The notes: generated from the sequence alone by a model not told the origin. A DNA stretch of 50,628 bases from Chloroflexota bacterium (GCA_018606645.1 JAGVRI010000005.1:1-50628); one strand, 5' to 3'. Shown: positions 25,684 to 34,792, numbered from the stretch's first letter. Program-made: numbers and translations.

Positions 25684-26895
25684 TCAGGCACGCGCTTCGA
25701 GCAGGTCGAGAAAGGCCTGGACACGGTTCTTGATCGGCTCTTCGGCGTAGAGACGACTATCACACATGTCGGCTTCCAGGATCAGCCCGGGGACTCCGGT
25801 GCGTTGGCCGATCTGATCCAGCAACCTGTATTGTCCCAACGAATAAGGCTTGCAGGAACGGTTCGAGTGCATCACCACCCCATCTACCTGAAATCGCTGG
25901 ATGAGATCAACCATTAATTCAGCGCGCGCGGCCAAACTCTGGTTGATATACACGGTCGAGTAAGTGCGAGCCAGGCCCAGGATCGGGTCGTCGGGGACCA
26001 CGGCCACCGACCAGGCATTCGTGTAGGTATCGACGACAAAGCAAGCTCCGGCTTCGGTAAAGAGGTTGAACAGACGGAAAAGCTGATACCAGATGGCGAT
26101 GTTGTCCCACAGCAGGCGATAACGCTCCTCAAGGATCGCTCCTTCGCCCCGCTCCACCCGCTCTTCGACCTCGGCCTTGAGCTTGCGATAGAAGGCGACG
26201 GCCTCTTTGGTGCCTCTCAAAACGACAATCGGGGCCATGGTCAAAAAGAGATCGGGAGCATTGAGAGGGGAAGGCCGCGTCTGGCACAGTTCTCGGATTT
26301 CACGCCACAAGGTGACCGTCTGGTTGGACAGTTCGAGGGCCTGGTGAAACCGTTTCTGGTTCAGCTTGCGGCCGGTGTGTCGGGTGATCCAGGCGATCAG
26401 CTCTTCCAGTTGAGCGGCCACATATTGGACCGCGTGGTCGGTCAGACTCGACTCGTGTTGATACGGGGTGTCCAGCACAAAGAGGGGCACGTTCAGTTCC
26501 TGCGCCAGGGCCTGATACCATTTGACTACCGTGCCACAAATGTTGTTGCAGGCGATCAACAGGTCGGGTTTCGGCAGGCCGCCCTGCGGCGCGTTTCGGG
26601 GATCCAACACCGAGCCAATGTGCGCCCGGGCGTACGAACACAGGTCCGGACTGAACCCTCTTTCTTCGGCCACCTGAGCGAGGGCGACCGCCGCCCGCTG
26701 CGCCCCAAGCAGCGCCCCGTAATTCTCCGGATAAACCGTTGCCACCCCCATGCCGATCAGGATCTCCACCGGTGCCCCGCTGGACACCCAGGCCAGGGGC
26801 TGGATCTTGCCGACCAGCTTGCGGGTGGCATAGTAGCGCGTCATCAGGTGCGTCAGGTCTTTGGATGTCGCAAGTTTGCGGTATTTTCGGGACAT
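25684..26895 (-). CDS. 2-hydroxyacyl-CoA dehydratase-family subunit (HgdB/BcrB-like)
   Basis: About 403 residues, Fe-S protein of the 2-hydroxyglutaryl-CoA dehydratase D-component family. The ATG at 26895 has GAGGGAACC before it. Motifs are YPENYGALLGA, the Cys-containing DLCSYARAHIG, ACNNICGTVVKWYQ, VLDTPYQHE, and the C-terminal NRSCKPYSLGQYRL with MCDSRLY. Family members need a partner subunit and an ATP-dependent activator (HgdC/BadG type) to reduce or dehydrate acyl-CoA. Neither is next to it, so it may pair with genes elsewhere or belong to an uncharacterised single-subunit branch. The specific reaction cannot be assigned. Confidence 0.85.
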   Translation of the reverse strand: MSRKYRKLATSKDLTHLMTRYYATRKLVGKIQPLAWVSSGAPVEILIGMGVATVYPENYGALLGAQRAAVALAQVAEERGFSPDLCSYARAHIGSVLDPRNAPQGGLPKPDLLIACNNICGTVVKWYQALAQELNVPLFVLDTPYQHESSLTDHAVQYVAAQLEELIAWITRHTGRKLNQKRFHQALELSNQTVTLWREIRELCQTRPSPLNAPDLFLTMAPIVVLRGTKEAVAFYRKLKAEVEERVERGEGAILEERYRLLWDNIAIWYQLFRLFNLFTEAGACFVVDTYTNAWSVAVVPDDPILGLARTYSTVYINQSLAARAELMVDLIQRFQVDGVVMHSNRSCKPYSLGQYRLLDQIGQRTGVPGLILEADMCDSRLYAEEPIKNRVQAFLDLLEARA

Positions 26896-26956
26896 GGTTC
26901 CCTCGCTCATAAAGTGCTGCGCCCTGGAGTCACGCCCGCACGGGAATCGCAGGCCG

Positions 26957-26985
26957 ATTATACCACGCTTCTTTCGCCCACCCAA
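26957..26985 (-). promoter_or_regulatory. Promoter of the dehydratase-family gene
   Basis: Minus-strand TTGGGT (26980-26985), 17 nt, TATAAT (26957-26962), about 60 bp before the chosen start. Confidence 0.6.
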
Positions 26986-27040
26986 AACAACGATGATGTC
27001 AAGGGCTAATGTTCAAAGGAGAACACCGGAACGCATCGGT

Positions 27041-28234
27041 TCACTGTGGAGAGCGCGGCATCAAGAGTAGAAACGGCACTCCCAATAAAGGGATCAACGC
27101 GCTGACGGTAAAGGCGGTGCGCATCCCCCAGAAGTCGCCGATCGCCCCCAGGACCACGACTGCCCCAGCGCGGAGGCCGAAGCTCAAGGCCATGTAGGCC
27201 CCGTTGGCCAGCGCCCGGTTCTCGGGGAAGCTCTCCTGCACCAATGCCATGATCACCGGGGTCAGGGAGAGAGCGGTAAAACCTAACAACAGTAGCAGGG
27301 GAAAGCGGCTCCAGCCGTCTGCGGCCAGAAAGGCAAACATCAGCGCTGGGGTCAGGATCAGGGAAGCCAGGAGAACCGTGCGACGGCCCAGGCGATCGCT
27401 CAATCCGCCGCCCAACAGCGCGCCCAGCACCCCTGCCGCCTCCAGGACTGACAGCGAGATGCTGGCGAACCACAAGGCGGCGCCTTCCTCGGTCAGAAAG
27501 ACCGGCAGGTAGGTGCTCAGCGCAGCGAGCATAAACGCTCTCACCGTGATAATCCCCACTAACGGAACCAGCAACGGCCTCATGACCTGCAACACCTGAC
27601 GCCAGGCGGGCCTCTCTCCTTGGCTGACGGGGCGTCCGGGCGCATCCTGGAGGCGCACGTAGAGCAGGATCGAGGTCAGAAATCCGCCAAACACCAGCCA
27701 AGGGGTGCCCTTGAGCGTCAGCCACTGGACCGCAGCGGCAATCACAACCGGTCCCAAAGTGCGGCCCAGCTCGCCGCCCACCATCCACACCCCCATTCCC
27801 TGGCCCAGGCTCTTTCCCGACAGACGGCCCGCCATCACCGGTCCGATTGAATGAAAGATGGCCGAATTGAGGCCCGCCACGGTGAGGAACAAGGCCAACA
27901 AGCCGTAAGCAGGCATGACGCCTAACAGGCTCATCGCCACGCCGGCCACCGTTGGAGCCAGGATCACCCCATACCGCACGCGATGACCCGGCATCTGATC
28001 GGAGAGATGACCAATAAGAGGCTGCAGCAGGGACGGTCCCTGGTAAAACACCGACAACAGGCCGGCTGCTGTCTTGGACAGGTCCAGGGTTTCGATGAAT
28101 ATGGGCAGGAGAGGTGACAGAAAAGCGGCATAGGTATCGTGGACGGTGTGTCCCACGGTAAGGGTGAGCACCCGGCCAACCTGAAACTGCTCAGTTTCAG
28201 GGGAGGCCGTGGAGGTCATCGCTTCAGCCGACAT
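27041..28234 (-). CDS. MFS transporter (fosmidomycin-resistance/Fsr-like)
   Basis: About 397 residues and 12 helices. The N-terminus LTVGHTVHDTYAAFLSPLLP matches the Fsr group of major-facilitator exporters. GHLSDQ and GGGLSDRLGRR are the loop 2-3 and 8-9 signatures. The start at 28234 (MSAEAM) lies 20 bp after the L,D-transpeptidase stop, with 28219 as alternative; the upstream in-frame stretch overlaps that gene and is non-coding. It is likely co-transcribed with the transpeptidase. Substrate unknown; drug or metabolite efflux is the usual role. Confidence 0.88.
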   Translation of the reverse strand: MSAEAMTSTASPETEQFQVGRVLTLTVGHTVHDTYAAFLSPLLPIFIETLDLSKTAAGLLSVFYQGPSLLQPLIGHLSDQMPGHRVRYGVILAPTVAGVAMSLLGVMPAYGLLALFLTVAGLNSAIFHSIGPVMAGRLSGKSLGQGMGVWMVGGELGRTLGPVVIAAAVQWLTLKGTPWLVFGGFLTSILLYVRLQDAPGRPVSQGERPAWRQVLQVMRPLLVPLVGIITVRAFMLAALSTYLPVFLTEEGAALWFASISLSVLEAAGVLGALLGGGLSDRLGRRTVLLASLILTPALMFAFLAADGWSRFPLLLLLGFTALSLTPVIMALVQESFPENRALANGAYMALSFGLRAGAVVVLGAIGDFWGMRTAFTVSALIPLLGVPFLLLMPRSPQ

Positions 28235-28254
28235 GGAGTGGCTCGATGGCCCTG

Positions 28255-29247
28255 TTACCAGACAATGTCCACCGGTGTACCGACCGAAGCCCAGTTGTAG
28301 AGGGTGGCTGCGTTCTCTGTACTCAGGATCACGCACCCGTAGGATACCCGCTGCCCCAGGTAGCCCTCCCACAACCGTTGGCCGTTGGGCAGGATCGGAA
28401 GAGCATGGATACCGTTCTGAAGTCGGCCGGCCCAATAGATGCCCAGCCAGTAGGGCATCTTCAGGCTCCAGGTGTAGGCATAGGCCATGGGGAGTTTGTT
28501 CAATACCTGATAGTGCCCCACGACCGTCTCCTGTCCCGGCCGACCTGTAGACACCACCCAGTTCCAGATTAACTGCCCGTTCTGGTAGACATACATCCGC
28601 TGCTCGGAGAGGTCCACGACAATGCGCCGACTCTTTTCCGACGGAGGGGGTGGAGCAGACTGTCCACCGCCGGGGATGCGCAGTCGTTGACCCGGGTAGA
28701 TGTAATTGGGGTTGGCCAATCCATTGGCGCTGACGATGGCCGAAACGGTTGTGCCGTGTCGGGAGGCAATAGAGGCCAGCGTATCCCCCGCGCGCACCAC
28801 ATAGATTGAACCACTACCCTGGCTTCCGCCGGAGCCTGTGGTCCCTCCTGGAATGGTGAGCCGCTGTCCGACATAGATGGAATTCGCGTTCGTCAGTCCG
28901 TTGGCCTGCATGAGCATGGCCACAGTCGTGCCATGCCGCACAGCGATGGACCATAACGTATCCCCGGCTCGGACGGTGTAGGTGCTGCCTGCCGCTGTCG
29001 TACTGCCGCTTCCGGACGGGATCACCAACCGCTGGCCGACGTACACCAGATTGAGATTGCTCAGGCCGTTGGCCTGCGCAATCGCCTGAACGGTGGTGCC
29101 ATAGCGAGCGGCAATGGAATACAGTGTCTCTCCCGGCTGCACCACGTGAACAGTCCCCTGGGCATACACGGGCACCGCGATCGCCATGAGAACCAGGCCG
29201 CAGAGAACCATCGCAACTGTTATCATTTGGCCAAACCTGTTCATCAT
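28255..29247 (-). CDS. LysM x3 plus L,D-transpeptidase (YkuD) protein
   Basis: A 330-residue exported protein. After a signal peptide (to about residue 30, VYAQG) come three LysM peptidoglycan-binding repeats (each opening V-x-x-GDTLxSIA or GETLYSIA) joined by Gly-Ser linkers. A YkuD catalytic domain follows from about residue 205 (RRIVVDLSEQRMYVYQNGQL). The active-site region reads HALPILPNG ... RVSYGCVIL: the catalytic Cys and upstream His are present, but the His of the usual S/T-H-G-C is Tyr. It should make 3-3 cross-links or attach proteins in the wall. Start 29247 is chosen because GAGAGGG precedes it; a strong promoter lies at 29281-29309. Confidence 0.92.
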   Translation of the reverse strand: MMNRFGQMITVAMVLCGLVLMAIAVPVYAQGTVHVVQPGETLYSIAARYGTTVQAIAQANGLSNLNLVYVGQRLVIPSGSGSTTAAGSTYTVRAGDTLWSIAVRHGTTVAMLMQANGLTNANSIYVGQRLTIPGGTTGSGGSQGSGSIYVVRAGDTLASIASRHGTTVSAIVSANGLANPNYIYPGQRLRIPGGGQSAPPPPSEKSRRIVVDLSEQRMYVYQNGQLIWNWVVSTGRPGQETVVGHYQVLNKLPMAYAYTWSLKMPYWLGIYWAGRLQNGIHALPILPNGQRLWEGYLGQRVSYGCVILSTENAATLYNWASVGTPVDIVW

Positions 29248-29280
29248 CGGGCCCTCTCTCAATCGGTGTCGGATGCATCA

Positions 29281-29309
29281 ATCATACACGAATCTGGTCT
29301 ATTTGTCAA
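29281..29309 (-). promoter_or_regulatory. Consensus promoter of the LysM/L,D-transpeptidase operon
   Basis: Minus-strand TTGACA (29304-29309), 17 nt, TATGAT (29281-29286), about 35 bp from the start codon. Confidence 0.85.
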
Positions 29310-29364
29310 GAATTCAGCATAGTTCTCATAAAATCTATCCCTTCGAGATGACCGAACCGAGAAG

Positions 29365-29393
29365 TTGACAGAAACGGCCCTTATCCGTATCAT
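29365..29393 (+). promoter_or_regulatory. Consensus promoter of the DUF4416 gene
   Basis: TTGACA (29365-29370), 17 nt, TATCAT (29388-29393). The predicted start site lies just before the GAAGGAGG ribosome site, giving a very short leader. It is divergent from the promoter at 29281. Confidence 0.85.
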
Positions 29394-29414
29394 ATGGAAG
29401 GAAGGAGGGTGTGG

Positions 29415-29948
29415 ATGGGGACGATCCGTGAACCCCAGCCGGTCAAATTGATCGTGAGCCTTCTGACCGGAGACCCAGGCTGGTTGGCCGACGCCAAAGC
29501 CCGGCTGGTGTCCCTCTTTGGCCCAATCGACTGGGAGAGCCGCTTGCTGCCTTTTGCACATACCGAATACTACACGGCGGAATTTGGGCCGGGCCTCCAG
29601 CGGCAGATAGTCTCCTTTGACCGACTCATCGGTCCGGGGGACCTGGCAACCATCAAACGACAGACCAATGAAATAGAACAGTCGTTAGCCAGCGGTAGAA
29701 AGCGTCGGGTGAACATCGATCCCGGCTATGTGGCGCTGGGCAAGTTGGTATTGGCCTCTACCAAGGACCATGGACACCGTCTCTACCTGGGCCAGGGGAT
29801 CTATGGAGAGGTGACGCTGACTTACCAGCGAGGTCACTTCCGTCCCTGGCCGTGGACCTATCCCGATTACGCCAGCGAGGAATATCGTGCTCTATTCGAG
29901 CAGATTCGGGAGAGGTACAAGGTCCAGTTGAGACAACACGTGGGGTAG
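29415..29948 (+). CDS. DUF4416 family protein
   Basis: A 177-residue soluble protein beginning MGTIREPQPVKLIVSLLTGD, the family's typical opening. The core includes the FAHTEYYTAEFGPGLQRQ segment, a conserved K..TN..E, RRVNIDPGYVALGKLVLAST, YLGQGIYGEVTL and a closing WTYPDY. The function is not known. It is widespread in Thermodesulfobacteria, Chloroflexi and relatives as far as I recall. The ATG at 29415 has GGAGG 7 nt upstream, which decides the start. Its 3' end nearly meets the convergent FecR-domain gene (10 bp apart). Confidence 0.9.
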   Translation: MGTIREPQPVKLIVSLLTGDPGWLADAKARLVSLFGPIDWESRLLPFAHTEYYTAEFGPGLQRQIVSFDRLIGPGDLATIKRQTNEIEQSLASGRKRRVNIDPGYVALGKLVLASTKDHGHRLYLGQGIYGEVTLTYQRGHFRPWPWTYPDYASEEYRALFEQIRERYKVQLRQHVG

Positions 29949-29958
29949 CCCGCCGGTC

Positions 29959-31173
29959 CTATTCGGCGACGAGCTGGATTTCGGTCACCAGGCTATCATA
30001 ATTCCAGCCCGAAGCATACACAGTCAGACCGGTGACATGCACCGGCCCGCTCTCGCCCAGCAACTCCAGCAGGTTGCCTGATTCGTAGGGATACCACACG
30101 TCTCGAGGAATCCGCTCTCCGGTGGGCCGCCCCCAGGGGTCGAGGGCGATGGGGTACCCCGCTTGATTTTGATAGTAAAAGCCGTGGGTCCAGAACTGAT
30201 TATTTCCCCACCGATCCTTGTAATCGAGGCGGACGATGACCGGGAATTCGGAGCTCAGCATCCCCCCGCCCGATAGACTCTGGAAGTTCAGCTTGACGTC
30301 AAGCAATACCTCCAGCCGCACAAAGTCACGGACGTCCTGGTCCAGCTTTTGCTGGATCGAGACCTCGCTGTGGATGCCGTCGTCTGGTTCGCGACGCACC
30401 AGCCGCACCGATCGACGCCCCCCATCCTCTACCACCTCGATCCGGGGCGGCTTGGCCGACGAATCGAGGATCAGGGTGTTGGTGATCCAGGTGGTCTCCA
30501 ACGGTTGCTGGAAGTTGCCATTGACGATCAGGTTTCGGGCAGCGGGCAGCGGGGTGGCCGGTTCCCCATTCAGATCGACGAGCGTGCGCGTCCCCTGCGG
30601 AACTGTCATCTGGACTCCGTTCCCCTGTACCCTTGCCTGTCCACGCACCACGGTGACCTGCGTCCCTTCGTTGCTCACCTCGATCCGGTAACTCCCTTCA
30701 TCGAGGAGAAGGCTCGTATGCGGGGTGATCACCTCAAAGCGAGTAGGCCGTTCTCCGGGCATGGCCACGCCCACCCGTAGCAGCCCGCCGGTCATGTTCA
30801 GCCGGATCTGGTTGGGGTGAGGGCTCAGGTCAAAACGAGGGGTTCGGACCTGTTCTAATTTGAGTTTCGTGTTACTATACAGAGTCAGATGGCTGCGCTC
30901 GAAGAGATCGAGAGAAGCCATGGACGTACTGTCGGTCAGCACTTCATCGCCGGGCGAGAGAGTGGCTTCCTCAATCACGGCGGTCAGGTCCTGCTTCCTG
31001 GCCCCCTGGACCAGAATCGTTCCCTCGATGACCCGGAGTTTGCTGTCCTGGACGACCGTGGAATTCAACAAATAGGAACGGATCCCGAATGGGATACCGA
31101 TCGCCAGGATACAAAAGATCACAAACGCAGTGGTTAGGACGATCCAGGCAACACGTTCAGGATTTTTGCGCAT
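29959..31173 (-). CDS. Membrane-anchored FecR-domain protein
   Basis: A 404-residue protein with an N-terminal transmembrane segment (about 10-32) and the rest outside. Residues about 45-200 form a FecR-like domain (VIEGTILVQG, LSPGDEVLTDSTSMASLDLF, GLLRVGV, FEVITPHTSLLLDEGSYRIEV). The C-terminal half (from LIVNGNFQQPLETTW) looks like a carbohydrate-binding-type beta-sandwich. FecR domains often relay surface signals to sigma factors, but no sigma gene is adjacent. The ATG directly follows the TGA of the acylphosphatase gene, so the two are co-translated. Confidence 0.8.
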   Translation of the reverse strand: MRKNPERVAWIVLTTAFVIFCILAIGIPFGIRSYLLNSTVVQDSKLRVIEGTILVQGARKQDLTAVIEEATLSPGDEVLTDSTSMASLDLFERSHLTLYSNTKLKLEQVRTPRFDLSPHPNQIRLNMTGGLLRVGVAMPGERPTRFEVITPHTSLLLDEGSYRIEVSNEGTQVTVVRGQARVQGNGVQMTVPQGTRTLVDLNGEPATPLPAARNLIVNGNFQQPLETTWITNTLILDSSAKPPRIEVVEDGGRRSVRLVRREPDDGIHSEVSIQQKLDQDVRDFVRLEVLLDVKLNFQSLSGGGMLSSEFPVIVRLDYKDRWGNNQFWTHGFYYQNQAGYPIALDPWGRPTGERIPRDVWYPYESGNLLELLGESGPVHVTGLTVYASGWNYDSLVTEIQLVAE

Positions 31174-31467
31174 TCAGTGTCGTACCTCGAAGCGGCTGAA
31201 CTCATGGGTGGGGGCTGACCATTGGACATCCACCCGGGTGACAAAGGCGGACCGTGGTCCGACATGCAGGAAGGCCAACAACTCCTCGACGTTGCCACGC
31301 GGCCCCTCGGCGACGACCTCAACCGTCCCATCCCACCGATTGCGCACATAGCCGGTCAACCCCAGGTTCCTGGCCTGTTGGAGGGTATAGTAGCGGAAAC
31401 TCACCCCCTGTACCCGGCCATGGACAACGGCATACAGGCGAATGTCGGAGGATCCTTGCTCTTCCAT
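31174..31467 (-). CDS. Acylphosphatase
   Basis: A 97-residue enzyme that hydrolyses acyl phosphates. The phosphate loop [12 protein letters not shown] carries the catalytic Arg (R25), and [17 protein letters not shown] carries the catalytic Asn (N43). The length is normal. ATG 31467 is preferred over 31476 because the latter overlaps a TATAAT box; the mRNA may be nearly leaderless. It forms a two-gene unit with the FecR-domain protein. Confidence 0.93.
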   Translation of the reverse strand: MEEQGSSDIRLYAVVHGRVQGVSFRYYTLQQARNLGLTGYVRNRWDGTVEVVAEGPRGNVEELLAFLHVGPRSAFVTRVDVQWSAPTHEFSRFEVRH

Positions 31468-31474
31468 TGGCCTC

Positions 31475-31502
31475 ATTATAGCATGGCTTGGGCAAGAAGC
31501 AA
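31475..31502 (-). promoter_or_regulatory. Promoter of the acylphosphatase-FecR unit
   Basis: Minus-strand TTGCTT (31497-31502), 16 nt, TATAAT (31475-31480). The -10 box overlaps the first possible ATG, implying start at 31467 with a minimal leader. Confidence 0.6.
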
Positions 31503-31543
31503 AAAACCCAAGGCCCTTCCTGATTTCACCGGACCGTGCCGAA

Positions 31544-33214
31544 CTATGGCCGGATCGAGTGAGCGCCCGGTCCTACGCCGGCCACAGTCTCGGCCCACAG
31601 GTGGATGCGGGCCTCCCCGAACAGTTCCACATATTCTACCTGGAAGGTATGCACCCCTTCCTCGACCTGGACCTGGGCCTCGTAGGTTTCGCTGATCACC
31701 GCTGGCCACGCCTCCAGGATGAGTCGCCCATCCAGCCAGAGCCGGGCTCCATCGTCCACCGTGAGCAGACAGCGGTAGGTCCCGGCCGGGAGCCAGGCCT
31801 GTCCGGTCCAGCGTGCCGAAAAGCCGTCCGCCGGAACCCCCTCGCTTGGCGAGTCGGTTCCCCACTCGAAGTGAATCTGGGCCTCCTCCCGCACCAGTAC
31901 CGGTTCTCCTAGCAGCGCCGGATTGGCATAGTACTCGGCATACCACCGATCGGGCAGCAAAGTCGAGGGGGGAGGCGGTGGCGGTGGGGTCTCGGTCGGC
32001 GGCGGCGTAGGGGTAGCCGGTTTCACCCGTTCCCGGCTGAACTGGATCATCGCACCGCCCAACCCTTCGTAATACTCGATCTGAAGGTAATGATGGCCTT
32101 CACTCGTCTGAACCGTTACCGAATAGGTGGTCAGACTGGTATCGTGCCACTCATCAATCAGCAGTTGGCCATCCATCCACAGGCGCACCCCATCATCCAC
32201 CGTCACCCTGAGCTCGTAGAGTCCTTCGCGAAAGCGCAAAGCACGCGTCCACCGCACCGAGAATCGATCGGCCGGGATGCGGGGGTCGGGCGAACCCGCT
32301 CCCCAGTTAAAGTCGATGGCCACATCGTTTCGCACCAGCACTGGCGTGCCGGCCAGAGAGGGATTGGCAAAGTATTCGCCGCGCCAGTCGGTGATCACCA
32401 CCTCCGGGGTGGGAGTGGCCGTTGGCAACGGGGTGTTGGTCGGAAGCGGGGTATCGGTTGGGAGGGGAGTATTGGTCGGGGGCAGGGTTGGGTACGGGGT
32501 CGAGGTGGGGGTTGCCGTTGGGGCAACCAGGAGGAACCGGGCGCTGGCCTGCACGCCTGAACGAGTGCCTCGGGCGATCACTTCTGCCGAATCTTGTCCG
32601 ATCCAACGTGCCTCATTGGGAAAAGTAAACGCGGTGCGGAAGGCTCCTCTCTCATCGGCTACCGCTGCCGCATAGGCATATTCGGATCCATCTCCCTCTC
32701 GAGGCGAACGGAGCAGGACAAAAACCGGTTCCCCTGTCCACCAGCCTTCACCACTGACCACCACCAACGTGCCAATATACCCCTGTCCCGGATCCAGAGC
32801 TATCCGGACTGGACCTTGTGGACCGACCGATCCCGTTGGACCGATCCCAGGCTGTGAAGGAAAAGGGGATGGAGTCAGGCCGGCAACGGGAGGCAGGGAC
32901 GGCGAGGGGTGGGCGACAAAGATGCGAGCGACCAGAAACCCGGTGACGCACAATACAGCCACCGCCAGGAGCGCCAAGAAAGCGGCACCGTAGCCGACGC
33001 TGCGTTCGGTCCGCTTTCGTGGAGTCCTCAACCTTCTTGTTTCGCTGGACGCGGCATTCGTCCCGGGCAAGGGCACGTCAGTGCGGGCCACCCCCCGGCG
33101 GGGGGTAGGCAGAGACGATCCGTCATTTCGGTTGTACACTCCATACTCGACTGGACCCCAGCTACGCTCTGGCGGGCCAGAACGTGGCCCCGAACGTCCC
33201 GACTCTCCGCTCAA
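31544..33214 (-). CDS. Membrane-anchored protein with two PA14 domains
   Basis: About 556 residues. The start is probably TTG 33214, because GGGAGGA lies 6 nt before it; an ATG at 33274 is in frame but has a poor site. A basic cytoplasmic N-terminus of about 70 residues is followed by one transmembrane helix (about 74-99), then an Ig-like region (about 130-240) and a Thr-Pro linker. Two PA14 domains follow (about 270-390 and 430-550), each with a W-R-G-E-Y-F-A-N or W-Y-A-E-Y-Y-A-N opening and a VDDGxRLWxDG motif. PA14 domains bind glycans. A surface glycan-binding or adhesion role is likely. No catalytic domain is seen. Confidence 0.85.
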   Translation of the reverse strand: MSGESGRSGPRSGPPERSWGPVEYGVYNRNDGSSLPTPRRGVARTDVPLPGTNAASSETRRLRTPRKRTERSVGYGAAFLALLAVAVLCVTGFLVARIFVAHPSPSLPPVAGLTPSPFPSQPGIGPTGSVGPQGPVRIALDPGQGYIGTLVVVSGEGWWTGEPVFVLLRSPREGDGSEYAYAAAVADERGAFRTAFTFPNEARWIGQDSAEVIARGTRSGVQASARFLLVAPTATPTSTPYPTLPPTNTPLPTDTPLPTNTPLPTATPTPEVVITDWRGEYFANPSLAGTPVLVRNDVAIDFNWGAGSPDPRIPADRFSVRWTRALRFREGLYELRVTVDDGVRLWMDGQLLIDEWHDTSLTTYSVTVQTSEGHHYLQIEYYEGLGGAMIQFSRERVKPATPTPPPTETPPPPPPPSTLLPDRWYAEYYANPALLGEPVLVREEAQIHFEWGTDSPSEGVPADGFSARWTGQAWLPAGTYRCLLTVDDGARLWLDGRLILEAWPAVISETYEAQVQVEEGVHTFQVEYVELFGEARIHLWAETVAGVGPGAHSIRP

Positions 33215-33367
33215 TGTGTTTCCTCCCTTCCAACGTCTATGGATCAGACGGTAAACTGCGTGGCCGGGTTCCATACAAAGAGCTATCCTTTGGGCCTGCC
33301 TGGAAGCGAACTATGGCGTGTCAGGAAATGTGCGTCAACGAACAATTCGGCGTCTCCTCCCCGGATA

Positions 33368-33411
33368 ACAAATCACTGTCCTGCGCCTTGGGACGCAGGA
33401 CAGTGATTTGT
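33368..33411. repeat. Perfect 18-bp-stem hairpin at the 3' end of tRNA-Glu
   Basis: Arms 33368-33385 and 33394-33411 are exact inverse complements around an 8-nt loop (CCTTGGGA). The structure begins at the last base of the encoded CCA. There is no U tract, so it is not a classical terminator, although it may stop transcription or guide 3' processing. Confidence 0.85.
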
Positions 33412-33486
33412 GGTAGCGGATACGGGATTCGAACCCGTGTCTCTGCCTTGAGAGGGCAGTATCCTAGGCCCCTAGACGAATCCGCC
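33411..33486 (-). tRNA. tRNA-Glu (anticodon CTC)
   Basis: A 76-nt cloverleaf with CCA encoded. The acceptor pairs GGCGGAT with ATCCGCT (first pair G-U). The D-arm region is TCGTCTAGGGGCC. The anticodon stem CTGCC/GGCAG holds the loop CTCTCAA with anticodon CTC at positions 34-36. The T arm is ACGGG-TTCGAAT-CCCGT. A perfect consensus promoter lies just upstream. Confidence 0.97.
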
Positions 33487-33500
33487 TGGAAAGTAATCAA

Positions 33501-33529
33501 ATTATAGCGTAGGGCAGAACCTCTGTCAA
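33501..33529 (-). promoter_or_regulatory. Perfect consensus promoter of tRNA-Glu
   Basis: Minus-strand TTGACA (33524-33529), 17 nt, TATAAT (33501-33506), about 15 bp before the tRNA. Between this and the next promoter (33530-33755) I see no gene. Confidence 0.92.
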
Positions 33530-33755
33530 ATCTTGCAGTTTACTCTACACACCGAGATAGCGAGGAGGGCAGGTAGACGACGGCAATGTCTCGCCCGCCC
33601 ACCCCATTTGCGGAATGTTCAGCCGGAGCCTCGGGCGATCAAGGTACCCAAGCGCCTCCAGGTGCGGGGGATGATGATGTGGTGGATCCCCGCTGCCCGG
33701 CAATGCGTTGTGCGCTTTGTAGCGATACGATCACCGGTTTGGCACGCTGAGCAAG

Positions 33756-33783
33756 TTGCCAGAGCGCGCGATCTGGTTATAAT
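33756..33783 (+). promoter_or_regulatory. Promoter of the MoxR-CoxE-kinase operon
   Basis: TTGCCA (33756-33761), 16 nt, TATAAT (33778-33783), about 60 bp before the GTG start of the ATPase gene. Confidence 0.75.
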
Positions 33784-33841
33784 AAGATCGTAGCAAGATT
33801 CTTGAATCACCCTGTGTGGGCAAAAGGGACGGGAGAGGAAC

Positions 33842-34792
33842 GTGGATCCGAGGGAGATTCCAACCATTGATGATCTGGAGAGAATTCTTTTTGAGCACGC
33901 ATATGTGGCAGACCGGGTGCTGGCCACCGTGCTTTTCTTGGCGCTGAAACTGCGCAAGCCGCTTTTGTTAGAAGGAGAAGCCGGCGTCGGTAAGACCCAG
34001 GTGGCCAAGACGCTGGCCCAAGTATTGGGCGCCCCGCTGATTCGCCTTCAGTGCTACGAGGGCCTGGATGTAAACAGCACGATCTATGAATGGAACTATA
34101 CGCGCCAATTGCTTCATATCCGGATGCTGGAAGCGCAAAGCTGCGATATCACCGATGAGGTCGAACGCGATCTCTTTGGGCCCACTTACCTGATCAAACG
34201 TCCCCTTTTGCGGGCGATTGAACTGAGTGAGGATGGGATCGCCCCGGTCCTGCTGATTGACGAACTCGACCGGGCTGACGAAGAGTTCGAGGCCTTTCTG
34301 CTCGAGTTACTGAGCGATTTCCAGATCACGATCCCGGAGATCGGCACCATCCGCGCCGTCGAACCTCCGGTGGTGGTCATTACCTCGAATCGCACCCGTG
34401 AGATCCATGATGCCCTGAAACGACGGTGCATCTATCATTGGATCGACTACCCCTCTCTGGAGAAGGAGTACCAGATCGTGACCCTCAAGGTCCCCCAGGC
34501 ACCGGCCAGGCTAGCTCAGCAACTGGTCTATTTCGTCCATGACCTGCGCGATCTGGACCTTTATAAGCTGCCCGGTGTGGCCGAAACCCTTGACTGGGCT
34601 GAGGCGTTAGTCGCTCTTGACGCCCAGGAATTGGATTTGCCGGTTGTCCAGGAGACCTTGGGCTTGTTGCTCAAGTACCAGGATGATCTGGAGGTGGTGC
34701 GCAAGGGTCACCTGCAGCGATTGCTAGAATTGGCTCAACGGCGGAGTGTAGAGGAGAGGGCGCTGGAACCTCCTCCGGTCGCCTGTGCCTGA
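33842..34792 (+). CDS. MoxR-family AAA+ ATPase (CoxD-like)
   Basis: A 316-residue ATPase starting at GTG with a GAGAGGAAC site. Walker A is GEAGVGKTQ (45-53) and Walker B is VLLIDELDRAD (about 136-146). The segment RLQCYEGLDVNSTIYEWNYTRQLLHIR is the hallmark of the CoxD-like branch of MoxR proteins. TSNRTREIHDALKRRC supplies sensor 1 and the Arg finger region. In carboxydotrophs CoxD acts as a chaperone that helps mature the active site of Mo-containing CO dehydrogenase, with CoxE. Here the next gene is CoxE-like and overlaps by 8 bp. A Mo hydroxylase lies 8 kb away on the other strand. Confidence 0.93.
   Translation: MDPREIPTIDDLERILFEHAYVADRVLATVLFLALKLRKPLLLEGEAGVGKTQVAKTLAQVLGAPLIRLQCYEGLDVNSTIYEWNYTRQLLHIRMLEAQSCDITDEVERDLFGPTYLIKRPLLRAIELSEDGIAPVLLIDELDRADEEFEAFLLELLSDFQITIPEIGTIRAVEPPVVVITSNRTREIHDALKRRCIYHWIDYPSLEKEYQIVTLKVPQAPARLAQQLVYFVHDLRDLDLYKLPGVAETLDWAEALVALDAQELDLPVVQETLGLLLKYQDDLEVVRKGHLQRLLELAQRRSVEERALEPPPVACA

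Noticed and set aside
33619..34008. Minus-strand open frame opposite the start of the MoxR ATPase gene
   Set aside because: The plus frame has the Walker motifs and a promoter with a ribosome site; the minus frame is its mirror and extends into non-coding sequence.
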